From NCBI GenBank assembly GCA_963775695.1, contig CAVZJU010000005.1, positions 1 to 64,000 of the forward strand: a DNA stretch of 64,000 bases, read 5' to 3'. A program made the position numbers and the translations under genes. Positions 40,624 through 49,213 of this stretch are shown here, piece by piece; the first letter of the stretch is position 1; the number at the start of each line of letters is the position of its first letter. A model generated the notes under the pieces. It worked only from the letters and a program-made list of their open reading frames with translations. It did no database searches and had not been told where the DNA came from. The DNA is from DATBLE01 sp963775695. Its GTDB lineage: Bacteria > Actinomycetota > Thermoleophilia > Gaiellales > Gaiellaceae.

Positions 40624-41471
40624 AAGGCGAAATCGAGCCCAAAGTCGACACCGCCGCGGTCGACGCTGCCTACTCCGAGGTCGAGCGGCTCACCCGCGCG
40701 CGTGCGCGGAACTTCGCATACGGGATCATGGTGCTCCCGCGGCCCAAGCGGCGGGCGATCGCCGCGATCTACGCGTTCGCACGCGAGGTCGACGACATCG
40801 CGGACGGTGACGCGGCGGAGCACGAGAAGCGGGCGCGCCTCGAAGACCTGCACCGCCGCCTCGACCTGCCGCCGAACGGGGACGCGATGTGGCTCGCGCT
40901 CGCCGATGCCCGCGGCCGCTTCCCGATCCCGGGCCAGGCCCTGCACGACCTCGTCGACGGTGGCCTGGCCGATCTCGACCGGCAGCGCTACGAGACCTTC
41001 GACGAGCTGCGGGACTACTGCGCCCACGTCGCCGGGGCGGTCGGCGTGGCCTGCATCGGCGTCTACGGCGCCGACCAGCCGCAGCGGGCAGAGGCCCTTG
41101 GAATCGCGCTCCAGCTGATCAACGTCATGCGAGACGTCAAAGAGGACTGGCAGCTGGGGCGGGTCTACCTGCCCCAGGACGAGCTCGCCTCGTTCGGCGT
41201 GGGCGAGGAGGACATCGCAGGCGGCCGGCTCACTCCCGCATGGCAGGCGCTGATGGCCTACCAGTCGGCCCGGGCACGGTCGTACCTGGACGAAGGTCTG
41301 ACGCTGCTGGGCTACCTCGACCGCCGGAGCGCCGCCTGTGTGGGCACCTTCGCAGGCCTCTACCGGGCGACGCTGGAGCGAATCGAGGCACGCGGGTTCG
41401 ACGTCTTCGACGGCTCGCCACGGCTCACGACCGTGACGAAGCTCCGCATCGTCGCCGCGAACCTCCTGTGA
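40620..41471 (+). CDS. hpnD: presqualene diphosphate synthase HpnD
   Basis: This 283-residue enzyme joins two farnesyl diphosphates to presqualene diphosphate. The first Asp-rich motif is YAFAREVDDIADGD and the second is NVMRDVKEDWQLGRVYLP; NFAYGIMVLPRPKRRAI is the usual family opening. It overlaps hpnC by four bases (ATGA), so the two are co-translated. After its stop there is a 79-base gap that contains an AAGGG/CCCTT inverted repeat around TCTGAC, the only real gap within the hopanoid operon. Confidence 0.94.
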   Translation: MKGEIEPKVDTAAVDAAYSEVERLTRARARNFAYGIMVLPRPKRRAIAAIYAFAREVDDIADGDAAEHEKRARLEDLHRRLDLPPNGDAMWLALADARGRFPIPGQALHDLVDGGLADLDRQRYETFDELRDYCAHVAGAVGVACIGVYGADQPQRAEALGIALQLINVMRDVKEDWQLGRVYLPQDELASFGVGEEDIAGGRLTPAWQALMAYQSARARSYLDEGLTLLGYLDRRSAACVGTFAGLYRATLERIEARGFDVFDGSPRLTTVTKLRIVAANLL

Positions 41472-41550
41472 CGGCGGCTGTCCTTTTTGGACGTGGCAAG
41501 GGTCTGACCCCTTCCTGCCCCAAACGGCCCATGAAACCTGTGACGAAAGC

Positions 41551-42789
41551 GTGACGATTTCACGGTCGGCGAGAGTCGCTGTCGTCGGCGGCGGGCTCGC
41601 GGGCCTGGCCGCGGCGCTGAAACTGGCGGACGCCGGCCACGACGTCGTCCTCCACGAGGCACGACCGACGCTCGGGGGCGCCGTCCAGACGCTGCCCGAG
41701 CGCGAGGGCGACCCGCCTCCGCCCCCCGACAACGGCCAGCACATCGCGCTCGGTTGCTTCACCGAGTACAGGCGCTTCGTCGAGCGGATCGGCAAGGGCG
41801 AGGCGCTCCGACGGGAGCCGCTCGCGCTCCCCGTGATCGACGAGCACGCCCGAGAGTCGTTCGTGCGGCCGGGACTCCGGCTCCTCGGGTACTCGCACCT
41901 GCCCCTGTCGTCCCGGCTCCGGATCGCGCGCGTGACCCTCCGGCTGCGGGGACTGTCCCCGGAGGAGCACTCCGACCGGACGTTCGGCGAGCTCCTGGTC
42001 GGCCTCGGCCAGCGCCAGGAGGAGATCGACCGCTTCTGGGACATCTTCATCCGCCCGGCCCTCAACCTCCCGACCGCGGAGGCCGGTGCCGATTACGGGA
42101 TCTTCACCGTGCAGACCGCCCTGCTCGGCGGGCGCGGCGCCGGCGACCTGCTGCTCCCGGTGGAGCCGCTCGGCGCGATGCACGGCGACGCGGCGGGCGA
42201 CGCTCTGCGCGAGATCGGCGCCGACGTCCGGCTCGAGTCGCGGGTCGAGACGCTCGACGAGCTCGATTCCGACGCCGTGATCCTCGCGCTGCCTTCGGCG
42301 GAGGCGGCGCGGCTCCTCGGCGCAGGTCCGCCTGCGCTCGAGGACTCGCCGATCGTCAGCGTCCACCTGCTCTTCGACCGGCCGATCCTCCACCATCGGC
42401 TCGCCGCCCTGCTCGACAGCCCCGCCCACTGGGTGTTCGACCGCGGCGCGCTGACCGGCCACTCGCCGCCGGACGGGGGCCAGTACCTGACCGTCGTCTC
42501 CAGCGGCGTCCCCGACCTGCTCCAGGTTCGCGGACGAGGGCTGGTCGACCTGATGGCCGACGCGCTCACCGACCGACTCGGCGAGGCAGAGCTGCTCTGG
42601 TCGCGGGTGAGCCGTGAGCCCCGCGCGACCTTCGCCGCCCGTCCCGGGACACGTAGGCTGCGTTGGACGATGCGGACCACGAGGCCGAACGTTGTCCTCG
42701 CCGGCGCCTGGGTCGCCTCAGACTGGCCGGCGACGATGGAAGCTGCGGTTCGGAGCGGCGTCGCCGCCGCGCGGGCGCTGAACGCGTGA
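41551..42789 (+). CDS. hpnE: hydroxysqualene dehydroxylase HpnE
   Basis: This 412-residue flavoprotein reduces hydroxysqualene to squalene. The FAD-binding motif VAVVGGGLAGLAAALKLADA and the E-A-R end of the Rossmann fold (VVLHEARPTLGG) open the protein, and the C-terminal FAD contact is in VVLAGAWVASDWPATMEAAV. This is the amine-oxidase-like fold of HpnE. GTG 41551 is used. The stop overlaps the cyclase start by four bases (GTGA). Together with HpnC and HpnD it forms the three-enzyme bacterial squalene route that replaces a single squalene synthase. Confidence 0.92.
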   Translation: MTISRSARVAVVGGGLAGLAAALKLADAGHDVVLHEARPTLGGAVQTLPEREGDPPPPPDNGQHIALGCFTEYRRFVERIGKGEALRREPLALPVIDEHARESFVRPGLRLLGYSHLPLSSRLRIARVTLRLRGLSPEEHSDRTFGELLVGLGQRQEEIDRFWDIFIRPALNLPTAEAGADYGIFTVQTALLGGRGAGDLLLPVEPLGAMHGDAAGDALREIGADVRLESRVETLDELDSDAVILALPSAEAARLLGAGPPALEDSPIVSVHLLFDRPILHHRLAALLDSPAHWVFDRGALTGHSPPDGGQYLTVVSSGVPDLLQVRGRGLVDLMADALTDRLGEAELLWSRVSREPRATFAARPGTRRLRWTMRTTRPNVVLAGAWVASDWPATMEAAVRSGVAAARALNA

Positions 42790-44570
42790 CCGCCGTCGAG
42801 GAACTGACCAGGCTCGACACTGCCGTCGAGAACGCGAGCGCTCGGCTGCTCGAGCTCCAGCATCCGGGCGGTTGGTGGGTGGGGGAGCTGGAGTCGAACG
42901 CGACCATGATCGCCGAGCACCTCTTCTGGCTCCACGTCCTCGGCCTGCGCGACGCCGGGACCGACCGCCGTCTCGCGAACGATCTTCTCGCGCGGCGGCG
43001 AGACGACGGGACGTGGTCGAACTGGTGGGAGGGCCCGGCCGACCTCTCGACCACGATCGAGTCGTACGTCGCACTGAAGATGGCCGGCGTCGACCCCGGC
43101 GGGAAAACGCTCGACTACATCCGGCGCGAGGGCGGCATTCCCCGCAGCCGTGTCTTCACGAAGTGCTTCATGGCCCTCCTCGGGCACTGGCCGTGGCAGC
43201 GGGTCACGCCCATCCCACCCGAGCTGATCCTGCTCCCGCCGAGTGCGCCGTTCTCGATCTACAACTTCGCCTGCTGGGCACGGCAGACGGTCGTGCCGCT
43301 GTCGGTGGTCTGGGCGCTGAGGCCGGTCAGGCACGCCGACGTCGACCTGCGCGAGATCGGCGCTCGCCCCGGCGAGACGAGGCGGCCGCCGCGCCCCACC
43401 AGCCTCCGGCGCCGTGCCCTCGCCGCGGCCGAGGCATGGGTGAAGGAGCGCCAGGAGGCCGACGGCTCGTGGGGCGGGATCCAGCCGCCGTGGGTCTGGT
43501 CGATCGTGATGCTCGCCGCGCTCGGCCGCGGGTTCGAGGACGAGACCCTGCGACGGGCGGTCGAGGGCTGGGGCACGTTCATGGTCGAGGACGGCGACCG
43601 ATTGAGGCCCGAGGCCTGCCAGTCTCCGATCTGGGACACCGGCCTGGCGGTGCTCGCGCTTCGCGCGGCGGGGGTGGCGGCCGATCACCTGCAGCTGCGG
43701 AGGGCCGGCGAGTGGCTCCTGCAGGAAGAGGTGACCGTGAAGGGTGACTGGTCGATCCGTCGCCCCGACCTCGCGCCCGGCGGCTGGGCGTTCGAGTTCG
43801 AAAACGACCTCTACCCCGACGTGGACGACACCGCCGTCGTGGCGCTCGCTCTCCGGGAGCTGGGCATGGGGGAGGAGGCCGTCGGGCGCGCCCTCGGCTG
43901 GATCGAGGGCATGCAGTCCGCGGACGGCGGCTGGGGAGCCTTCGACGTCGACAACTCCAGCCACTGGCTCTACAAGCTGCCCTTCTGCGACTTCGGCTAC
44001 GTGATCGACCCGCCGAGCGAGGACGTCTCGGCCCACGCGCTCGAGGCGCTCGCGCCGGAGCCGCGCCACGCCGAGACCGTCGCCCGAGGTCTCGAGTACC
44101 TCGTCGGCGAGCAGCAGTGGGACGGCTCCTGGTGGGGCCGCTGGGGCGTGAACCACGTCTACGGCACCGGGGCGGCGTTGCCGGCGCTGGAGGCCTGTGG
44201 TTTCGAGCCGAGGCATCCGGTGGTACGGAAGGCCGTGGACTGGCTGGACTCGGTCCAGCACGCGGGGGGCGGCTTCGGGGAGGACATCCGCTCCTACCAC
44301 CAGACGACCATGCGCGGCCGCGGGGCGGCCACTGCTTCACAAACAGCGTGGGCGTTACTAGGCTACGTCGCGGCAGGCGAAGCGCGGAGAGCCTCGGCAT
44401 CGAAAGCGGCCGACTATCTTTGCGCGAAGCAGGAGGCGAACGGCGACTGGAATGAGGAGCACTACACCGGCACCGGGTTCCCGACCGATTTCATGATTCG
44501 TTACCACCTCTACCGGCTCCACTTCCCGCTCATGGCCCTCGGCCGCCTCAGAGAAAGGCTCAATACATGA
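42786..44570 (+). CDS. shc: squalene-hopene cyclase
   Basis: This 594-residue membrane-associated enzyme cyclises squalene to hopene and hopanol. The proton-donating DxDD motif is DVDD at residues 345-348. Several QW repeats are seen (QEADGSWGG, QSADGGWGAFD, QQWDGSWWGRWG, QEANGDWNEE), and the substrate-channel segment GTGFPTDFMIRYHLYR closes the protein. Length is slightly below the usual 630. GTG 42786 overlaps the hpnE stop, and the next start overlaps its own stop, so it sits in the middle of a fully coupled operon. Confidence 0.95.
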   Translation: MTAVEELTRLDTAVENASARLLELQHPGGWWVGELESNATMIAEHLFWLHVLGLRDAGTDRRLANDLLARRRDDGTWSNWWEGPADLSTTIESYVALKMAGVDPGGKTLDYIRREGGIPRSRVFTKCFMALLGHWPWQRVTPIPPELILLPPSAPFSIYNFACWARQTVVPLSVVWALRPVRHADVDLREIGARPGETRRPPRPTSLRRRALAAAEAWVKERQEADGSWGGIQPPWVWSIVMLAALGRGFEDETLRRAVEGWGTFMVEDGDRLRPEACQSPIWDTGLAVLALRAAGVAADHLQLRRAGEWLLQEEVTVKGDWSIRRPDLAPGGWAFEFENDLYPDVDDTAVVALALRELGMGEEAVGRALGWIEGMQSADGGWGAFDVDNSSHWLYKLPFCDFGYVIDPPSEDVSAHALEALAPEPRHAETVARGLEYLVGEQQWDGSWWGRWGVNHVYGTGAALPALEACGFEPRHPVVRKAVDWLDSVQHAGGGFGEDIRSYHQTTMRGRGAATASQTAWALLGYVAAGEARRASASKAADYLCAKQEANGDWNEEHYTGTGFPTDFMIRYHLYRLHFPLMALGRLRERLNT

Positions 44571-45571
44571 AGTTCCCGCTGCGCTCGACCGTCCAGATCG
44601 GCCGCTACGTCGCCTCGCAGAAGCGAAAGGGAGAGCTCTACCCGCTCGTCCTGATGCTCGAGCCGACGCTCGCCTGCAACCTCGCCTGCATCGGCTGCGG
44701 GAAGATCCGCGAGTACGAGTCGAACAAGGCGCGCCTGTCGGTGGACGAGTGCATCGACGCCGGCGTCCAGTGCCCCGCGCCGGTGGTCTCGATCTGCGGG
44801 GGCGAGCCGCTGATCTACAAGGGGATCGAGGACGTCGTCGCGGGGATGCTCGAGCTGCGGAAGAACATCGACCTGTGCACGAACGCGCTGAAGCTGACCG
44901 AGTACCTCGAGGTCTTCGCGCCGGATCCGCGGCTGACCTTCGTCGTCCACCTCGACGGCATGCGGGAGATCCACGACTACGTCTGCGACTACCCCGGGCT
45001 GTGGGACATCGCCGTCGACGCGATCAAGCAGGCGCGCAAGGCCGGCTTCCGCGTCACCACGAACACGACCGTGTTCAAGGAGAGCTCGGTCGACGACGTG
45101 ATCGAGATGATGGGCTACCTGACGAACGAGATCGGGATCGACGGGATGCTGATCGCTCCCGGCTACCAGTACTCGCAGATCGATCCCGCGCTGACGATGA
45201 CGCGCGACGAGCACGAGGCGAAGTTCCGGGAGATCCGCAGCGCCGTCCGCAAGCACGGCTTCCGCTGGCTGGCGAGCCCGATCTACCAGGACTTCCTCAC
45301 CGGCGACCGGAAGCTCCCATGCGCGCCGTGGGGCTCGATCACGCGCAATCCCTACGGGTGGAAGGGACCCTGTTACCTCCTCACCGACGGGATCTTCCCG
45401 ACCTACGACGCGCTGCTGGAGAACATCGAGTGGGACTCCTACGGGCCGGGGAACGATCCGCGCTGCGAGCACTGCGGGATCCACTCCGGATTCGAGCCGT
45501 CGGCCGCCTACGCCGCGACCTCGAGCGTGAAGGAGACCGTCCGGAGCATGGCGTGGACATTGACGGGCTGA
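44567..45571 (+). CDS. hpnH: adenosylhopane synthase HpnH (radical SAM)
   Basis: This 334-residue radical-SAM enzyme adds the 5'-deoxyadenosyl group to diploptene to make adenosylhopane, the first step to C35 hopanoids. The cluster-binding cysteines are C37, C41 and C44 in LACNLACIGCGK. SAM contacts follow as SICGGEPLIYKGI and TNTTVFKESS. A C-terminal cysteine pair (DPRCEHCGIHSGFE) matches HpnH. ATG 44567 overlaps the shc stop (ATGA). The 3' end overlaps hpnG by 19 bases in another frame. Confidence 0.95.
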   Translation: MKFPLRSTVQIGRYVASQKRKGELYPLVLMLEPTLACNLACIGCGKIREYESNKARLSVDECIDAGVQCPAPVVSICGGEPLIYKGIEDVVAGMLELRKNIDLCTNALKLTEYLEVFAPDPRLTFVVHLDGMREIHDYVCDYPGLWDIAVDAIKQARKAGFRVTTNTTVFKESSVDDVIEMMGYLTNEIGIDGMLIAPGYQYSQIDPALTMTRDEHEAKFREIRSAVRKHGFRWLASPIYQDFLTGDRKLPCAPWGSITRNPYGWKGPCYLLTDGIFPTYDALLENIEWDSYGPGNDPRCEHCGIHSGFEPSAAYAATSSVKETVRSMAWTLTG

Positions 45572-46122
45572 CGTTCGCCTGCGCGACCGGCCCGGAGGAG
45601 CGGGCCGCGCGCCGGGCCGGGCATCGCACCGTACGGGTCGGCGTGTGCGTTCGTCGTGGCGCGCCGGCGGGCGAGCTCGTCTCCTTCGGCGTCGCCGGAG
45701 GGATGAACGGGAGCCCGATCGGCACGGTGATCGACGCCACGCGTGTCGTCGACGAGCAGGGCGCCATGCTGTGGGAGGGTGACGGCCTCGGCCTCGCGGG
45801 TGCCCGGGCCGGGACGATCCTGGCCATGAGTCGCCTCGTCGACGATCCGGCCGAGCTCCGGCGTCTGCACGCGCGAACGGGCGCCGACGCCGTCGACATG
45901 GAGAGCGGCGTGCTCGCCGCCACCGGCCGCCTGCGCGGCTGCGTGCGGGCGATCAGCGACACGCCCGCGGAGCCGCTCGGCCCGCTCGCGCAAGCGGTCA
46001 CGGCCGACGGCCGGCCGCGCCCGCTCGGCTTCCTGAAGGCGCTCGCCACCCATCCCTCCGGCACGCTCCACGCGCTCGGCAACGTCCGCCGGGCGCTGAA
46101 GGCGCTGGAGGCCGCGCGCTGA
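45553..46122 (+). CDS. hpnG: adenosylhopane nucleosidase HpnG (phosphorylase-1 superfamily)
   Basis: This 189-residue protein fits the nucleoside phosphorylase / MTA-SAH nucleosidase fold. A strand LVSFGVAGGMNGSPIGTVI, the substrate-binding GADAVDMESGVLAATG and the catalytic-Asp loop VRAISDTPAEPLG are visible. HpnG removes adenine from adenosylhopane to give ribosylhopane. The start is GTG 45553, inside the end of hpnH. Longer in-frame sequence upstream is a shadow of hpnH. It overlaps ispH by one base. At 189 residues it is somewhat shorter than usual, the N-terminal strand being trimmed. Confidence 0.88.
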   Translation: MDIDGLTFACATGPEERAARRAGHRTVRVGVCVRRGAPAGELVSFGVAGGMNGSPIGTVIDATRVVDEQGAMLWEGDGLGLAGARAGTILAMSRLVDDPAELRRLHARTGADAVDMESGVLAATGRLRGCVRAISDTPAEPLGPLAQAVTADGRPRPLGFLKALATHPSGTLHALGNVRRALKALEAAR

Positions 46123-47051
46123 TGGGCCGGGTGCTGCTGGCCGCTCCGCGGTCCTTCTGCGCCGGCGTCGACCGCGCGATCGAGATCGTCGAGCGGCTGC
46201 TCGAGCAGCACGGGCCGCCGATCTACGTCCGTCACCACATCGTCCACAACGACCACGTCGTCCGTCGGCTCGAGGCGCTCGGGGCCGTGTTCGTCGACGG
46301 CGAGGACGACGTTCCGCAGGGCGCGATCTGCGTCCTCTCGGCGCACGGCGTCGCCCCGGCCGTCCTCGAGAACTGCGAGCGCCGCGGACTGCGCGTCGTC
46401 GACGCCGTCTGCCCGCTGGTGTCCAAGGTGCACGCCGAGGCGCGGCGCTATGCCGACAGCGGCCACCTCGTCGCGCTGGTCGGCCACCGCGACCACGTCG
46501 AGGTGATCGGGACGAAGGGCGAGCGTCCGGACCAGATCGTCGTGGTGGAGTCTCCGGAGGAGGCACGCGCGCTCGAGACGAACGGAAAGCCGCTCGCCGT
46601 GATCAGCCAGACGACCCTCTCCCTGGACGACGTCGCCTCCACCGTCGACGTGCTGGAGGACCGCTTCGGCGACCTGCGCCGGCCGGGCGCCGACGACATC
46701 TGCTACGCGACGCAGAACCGCCAGGATGCCGTCAAGGAGATCGTCTCGATCGGCGCGACGCTGATCCTCGTGATCGGCTCGCCGACCAGCTCGAACGCGC
46801 AGCGGCTGGTCGAGGTCGCGCGCGCCCGCGGGGCCGAGGCGACGCTGATCGACGACGAGGACGCGATCGACGCCGACCTGCTCGACGGCCACGAGACGGT
46901 GGGCCTCACCGCCGGTGCCTCGACCCCCGAGGAGCTCGTGCAGGCCGTGGTCGCCCGGCTCGCCGAGGTCGGCTACGGCGACCACGAGGAGGTCACGGTC
47001 GCCCGCGAGGACGTCCACTTCAGGCTGCCCCGGCAGGTGGTGGCGCGGTGA
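46122..47051 (+). CDS. ispH: 4-hydroxy-3-methylbut-2-enyl diphosphate reductase
   Basis: This 309-residue iron-sulfur enzyme makes IPP and DMAPP in the last step of the MEP pathway. The three cluster cysteines are C13 (APRSFCAGV), C97 (VVDAVCPLV) and C194 (DDICYATQNRQDAV). His residues in VRHHIVHN and LSAHGV and the Thr of the TTLSLDD segment complete the active site. Its place inside the hopanoid operon suggests isoprenoid precursor supply is raised together with hopanoid synthesis. ATG 46122 shares one base with the hpnG stop, and the stop overlaps the next gene by four bases. Confidence 0.95.
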   Translation: MGRVLLAAPRSFCAGVDRAIEIVERLLEQHGPPIYVRHHIVHNDHVVRRLEALGAVFVDGEDDVPQGAICVLSAHGVAPAVLENCERRGLRVVDAVCPLVSKVHAEARRYADSGHLVALVGHRDHVEVIGTKGERPDQIVVVESPEEARALETNGKPLAVISQTTLSLDDVASTVDVLEDRFGDLRRPGADDICYATQNRQDAVKEIVSIGATLILVIGSPTSSNAQRLVEVARARGAEATLIDDEDAIDADLLDGHETVGLTAGASTPEELVQAVVARLAEVGYGDHEEVTVAREDVHFRLPRQVVAR

Positions 47052-47434
47052 CCTCGGTCCAGATCCCGCACTCCGTCGCCGCGGCGCTGCCGACCCTGTC
47101 CGTGTTCGACATCACGAACGAGGTCTCCCGGGGCGTTGCCTCCGGTCCGGCCCGTAGCGGGATCGCCTACGTGACCGCGGCGATGCCGACTTCGCTCGTT
47201 CGGGTCAGCGAGCGCGAGTCGGGCTTCTTCTGCGACATCGAGGCCCTGCTGGAGAACCTCGTGCCGCGGGCGCGCCAGGACCGCGAGCGGATGCTGCTCG
47301 CGCTGCTCGGACCGCGCACGGAGCAGATTCCGTTCGATGCCGGCCGGCTTTGCCTCGGCCAATGGCAGCGGGTGCTGCTCTTCTGCCTCGACGGCGACAC
47401 GCGTGCCGAGTTCACGCTGACGCTGCTGGGCTAG
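47048..47434 (+). CDS. YjbQ/UPF0047 family protein, atypical
   Basis: This 128-residue protein follows the YjbQ pattern: TLSVFDITNEVSRGVAS at the start, ESGFFCDIEALLENLVPR in the middle, and LALLGPRTEQIPFDAGRLCLGQWQRVLLFCLDG near the end (given here only in parts of its usual GxWQxIxxxELDG motif). The conserved His-containing segments of YjbQ (HTTAA and the NAHAHL region) are replaced, so thiamin-phosphate synthase side activity is unlikely. It is the last gene of the hopanoid operon, overlapping ispH by four bases, and a strong hairpin follows. Its role there is unknown. Confidence 0.75.
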   Translation: MTSVQIPHSVAAALPTLSVFDITNEVSRGVASGPARSGIAYVTAAMPTSLVRVSERESGFFCDIEALLENLVPRARQDRERMLLALLGPRTEQIPFDAGRLCLGQWQRVLLFCLDGDTRAEFTLTLLG

Positions 47435-47436
47435 AC

Positions 47437-47462
47437 GTGGGGCGAACCCAGGGTTCCCCCAC
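47437..47462 (+). terminator. terminator-like hairpin at the end of the hopanoid operon
   Basis: GTGGGG and GAACCC pair with GGGTTC and CCCCAC, giving about 12 bp with one bulged C. It begins three bases after the yjbQ stop codon. No U-run follows. Confidence 0.6.
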
Positions 47463-47510
47463 GGGCCCCCTCCTTCTGCGCAGCTACTGACTTGCCGCCG
47501 CTGGCCTCCC

Positions 47511-47527
47511 GCCGGGCAACGCCCGGC
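47511..47527 (+). repeat. GCCGGGC-AAC-GCCCGGC hairpin
   Basis: This perfect 7-bp stem with a 3-base loop is a member of the GCCGG...CCGGC hairpin family. It lies between the hopanoid operon and the next transcript. A good ribosome site followed by a seven-codon frame (ATG 47591) also lies in this gap and may be a gene-start stub. Confidence 0.5.
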
Positions 47528-47636
47528 TCCGGCCGCGCATGGCTCTGGGCTGGCGGATGGAGTTGCTGCCACGCCGGATCGAAAGGAGACATGGTCGCTG
47601 GCCGAGTGTCGTGAAATACGCCCCGCTCCCGATCGT

Positions 47637-47642
47637 TATGAT
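47637..47642 (+). promoter_or_regulatory. -10 element TATGAT of a leaderless-type promoter
   Basis: TATGAT is followed by six bases and ATG 47649. It is close to the TATAAT consensus and supports this start. It should drive the membrane-protein and CopC-CopD group. Confidence 0.55.
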
Positions 47643-47648
47643 CCGCAT

Positions 47649-48302
47649 ATGGAACGGGCGCGCCGTCATCAGCGCCTCTGCTCGGTCCTTGCTTTCGGGC
47701 TGCTGGCGCTCGTCGCCGAGCTGCTCGGCCGCAGCCTGACCCATGGCGTCGACGTCGGCCGACACGTGGCCAGCCCCCGCTACGCGCACACGGACTACTA
47801 CCCGGTGCTGCTCGTCGTCGTGAAGATCGGCCTCGCGCTCCTTCTGGCCCGTCTCCTGTGGCGGGTGGTGAAGGCGCGGACAGCCGAGGCGGCTGCCCTG
47901 CGCCTCCTGGGCGGGCGGGCCCACCTGCCGCGGATGCGCTTCCAGCTCTCTGCGCGCCTGTGGCTCGCCTTCTTCGTCCTCACGTCCGTGATCTACCTCC
48001 TTCAGGCCGATGCCGAGGGTTTCGAGGCCGGCCGCTGGCCGCTGCTCTCCCCCTGGCTGCACTCGTCGGCGCTGCCGGCCTTCGCGGTCATCAGTGTCGT
48101 CTGCGCGCTCGCCTGGGGCGCCGTGCGCAGCTGGCTCGCCGACTACGAGCAGCACGCGCACGCGGCCGTGGCCCGCGCCCGCAGGCTTGCCGGGAGGGCG
48201 CCGCTGCGGGTCGCCCGGCCTCGGCGGGTCGTCCAGGACGGGCCGCCCCGGCGCATCTTCGGCTTCGCGCTCGAGATCCGGCCGCCTCCGCTGACCGCGT
48301 AA
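47649..48302 (+). CDS. four-helix membrane protein
   Basis: This 217-residue protein has hydrophobic helices at about residues 12-28, 50-72, 103-125 and 140-160, and a basic Arg-rich tail after residue 175. A conserved-looking HTDYYPVLLVVVKIG segment begins helix 2. I do not recognise the family. The start is supported by TATGAT six bases upstream. It heads a run of membrane genes that ends with a CopC-CopD protein, so a role in copper or cytochrome-oxidase assembly is possible but only inferred from position. Confidence 0.7.
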   Translation: MERARRHQRLCSVLAFGLLALVAELLGRSLTHGVDVGRHVASPRYAHTDYYPVLLVVVKIGLALLLARLLWRVVKARTAEAAALRLLGGRAHLPRMRFQLSARLWLAFFVLTSVIYLLQADAEGFEAGRWPLLSPWLHSSALPAFAVISVVCALAWGAVRSWLADYEQHAHAAVARARRLAGRAPLRVARPRRVVQDGPPRRIFGFALEIRPPPLTA

Positions 48303-48362
48303 TCCCGCGATCTGGCTCCGCGGGGCCGGTTCGTCCACCCCGCCGATTTCCGGAGGCATTGC

Positions 48363-48629
48363 ATGACGCAGTACGCAACCGACTTTTCACGCACCCGTAC
48401 CCGCCATTCGGCGCGCGCGATCGCAGTGCTCTCGCTCGGGCCGCTGGTGGCGGTGGCGGGCATCGTCTGGGCGTTCGTCCAGCCCTGGCGGGTGACTCTG
48501 CTGCACCCCTACGACCAGGGCTTCTGGTGGCTGGTGGTCGAGCCGCCCCTGCTCGTCATCCTCGCCGGGATCCTCTTCCACGCCTTCGTCGCGCGGCCGC
48601 TCGTCCAGGATCTGGAGGGGTCGAGGTAG
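48363..48629 (+). CDS. small two-helix membrane protein
   Basis: This 88-residue protein has two hydrophobic helices (about residues 20-40 and 55-75) and short polar ends. Its stop overlaps the start of the next gene by one base (TAGTG), so it is co-translated with it. No family is recognised. It lies between two other membrane proteins of the CopC-CopD group. Confidence 0.65.
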   Translation: MTQYATDFSRTRTRHSARAIAVLSLGPLVAVAGIVWAFVQPWRVTLLHPYDQGFWWLVVEPPLLVILAGILFHAFVARPLVQDLEGSR

Positions 48630-49213
48630 TGGAACCCCCTGCGGAACACGTCCACTGGCTGTTCGCCACGGGGGTTCTCTTCCTGGCGCTCCTATTGCTG
48701 GCCGAAGCGATCGTCGGCAAGGAGGTCTGGCGCCGGCGCAGGTGGCGCGCCTACCTGTGGCCTGCGCTCCTGTTCGGGCTCGGCGTCCTGATGTGGCCGG
48801 TGATGGTCTTCTTCACCACCTCGACCGTGCACATGCTCGCCCACTCGGCGTGGGCGCAGGTGATGATGCTGGGAGGGGCGGCCGAGCTCGGCCTGGTCAC
48901 AGGGAAGCTGAAGAGCGAGTGGTGGCGGCTCTGTGTGCCGGCGGCGTTCGCGGTGTCGGGCGCGGCGTTCCTCATTCACGAGGCGAACCCGTGGCTGTAC
49001 TCGCGGTCGGCATTCGTCCACCACGCCTGCGGTTGGGTCCTGCTCGTCGGCGCGCTCTTCCCGCTCGGCGCCGCCTTCAAGCCGCGCTCGTTGGTGTTCG
49101 CCGGCGGGTTCGCGCTCGTGTTCGTCGCCGTCTCGATCGCTCTCTTCAGCTCGCGTGACATCGCGCCCGTCTTCGGCCACCTCGACCCGTCCGCGGGGGT
49201 GCCGCACCGGTGA
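48629..49213 (+). CDS. six-helix membrane protein of the CopC-CopD group
   Basis: This 194-residue protein has about six helices. Met, His and Trp residues occur in the membrane (LMWPVMVFFTTSTVHMLAHS, then FVHHACGWVLLVGA), a pattern common in haem- or copper-linked membrane proteins. The family is not known to me. GTG 48629 overlaps the previous stop, and its own stop overlaps the CopC-CopD start (GTGA). The histidines could be metal ligands, which fits the neighbour (inference). Confidence 0.7.
   Translation: MEPPAEHVHWLFATGVLFLALLLLAEAIVGKEVWRRRRWRAYLWPALLFGLGVLMWPVMVFFTTSTVHMLAHSAWAQVMMLGGAAELGLVTGKLKSEWWRLCVPAAFAVSGAAFLIHEANPWLYSRSAFVHHACGWVLLVGALFPLGAAFKPRSLVFAGGFALVFVAVSIALFSSRDIAPVFGHLDPSAGVPHR

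Noticed and set aside
41498..41513. Hairpin in the hpnD-hpnE gap as a riboswitch
   Set aside because: Only a 5-bp inverted repeat (AAGGG/CCCTT) is present, too short for any known riboswitch class.
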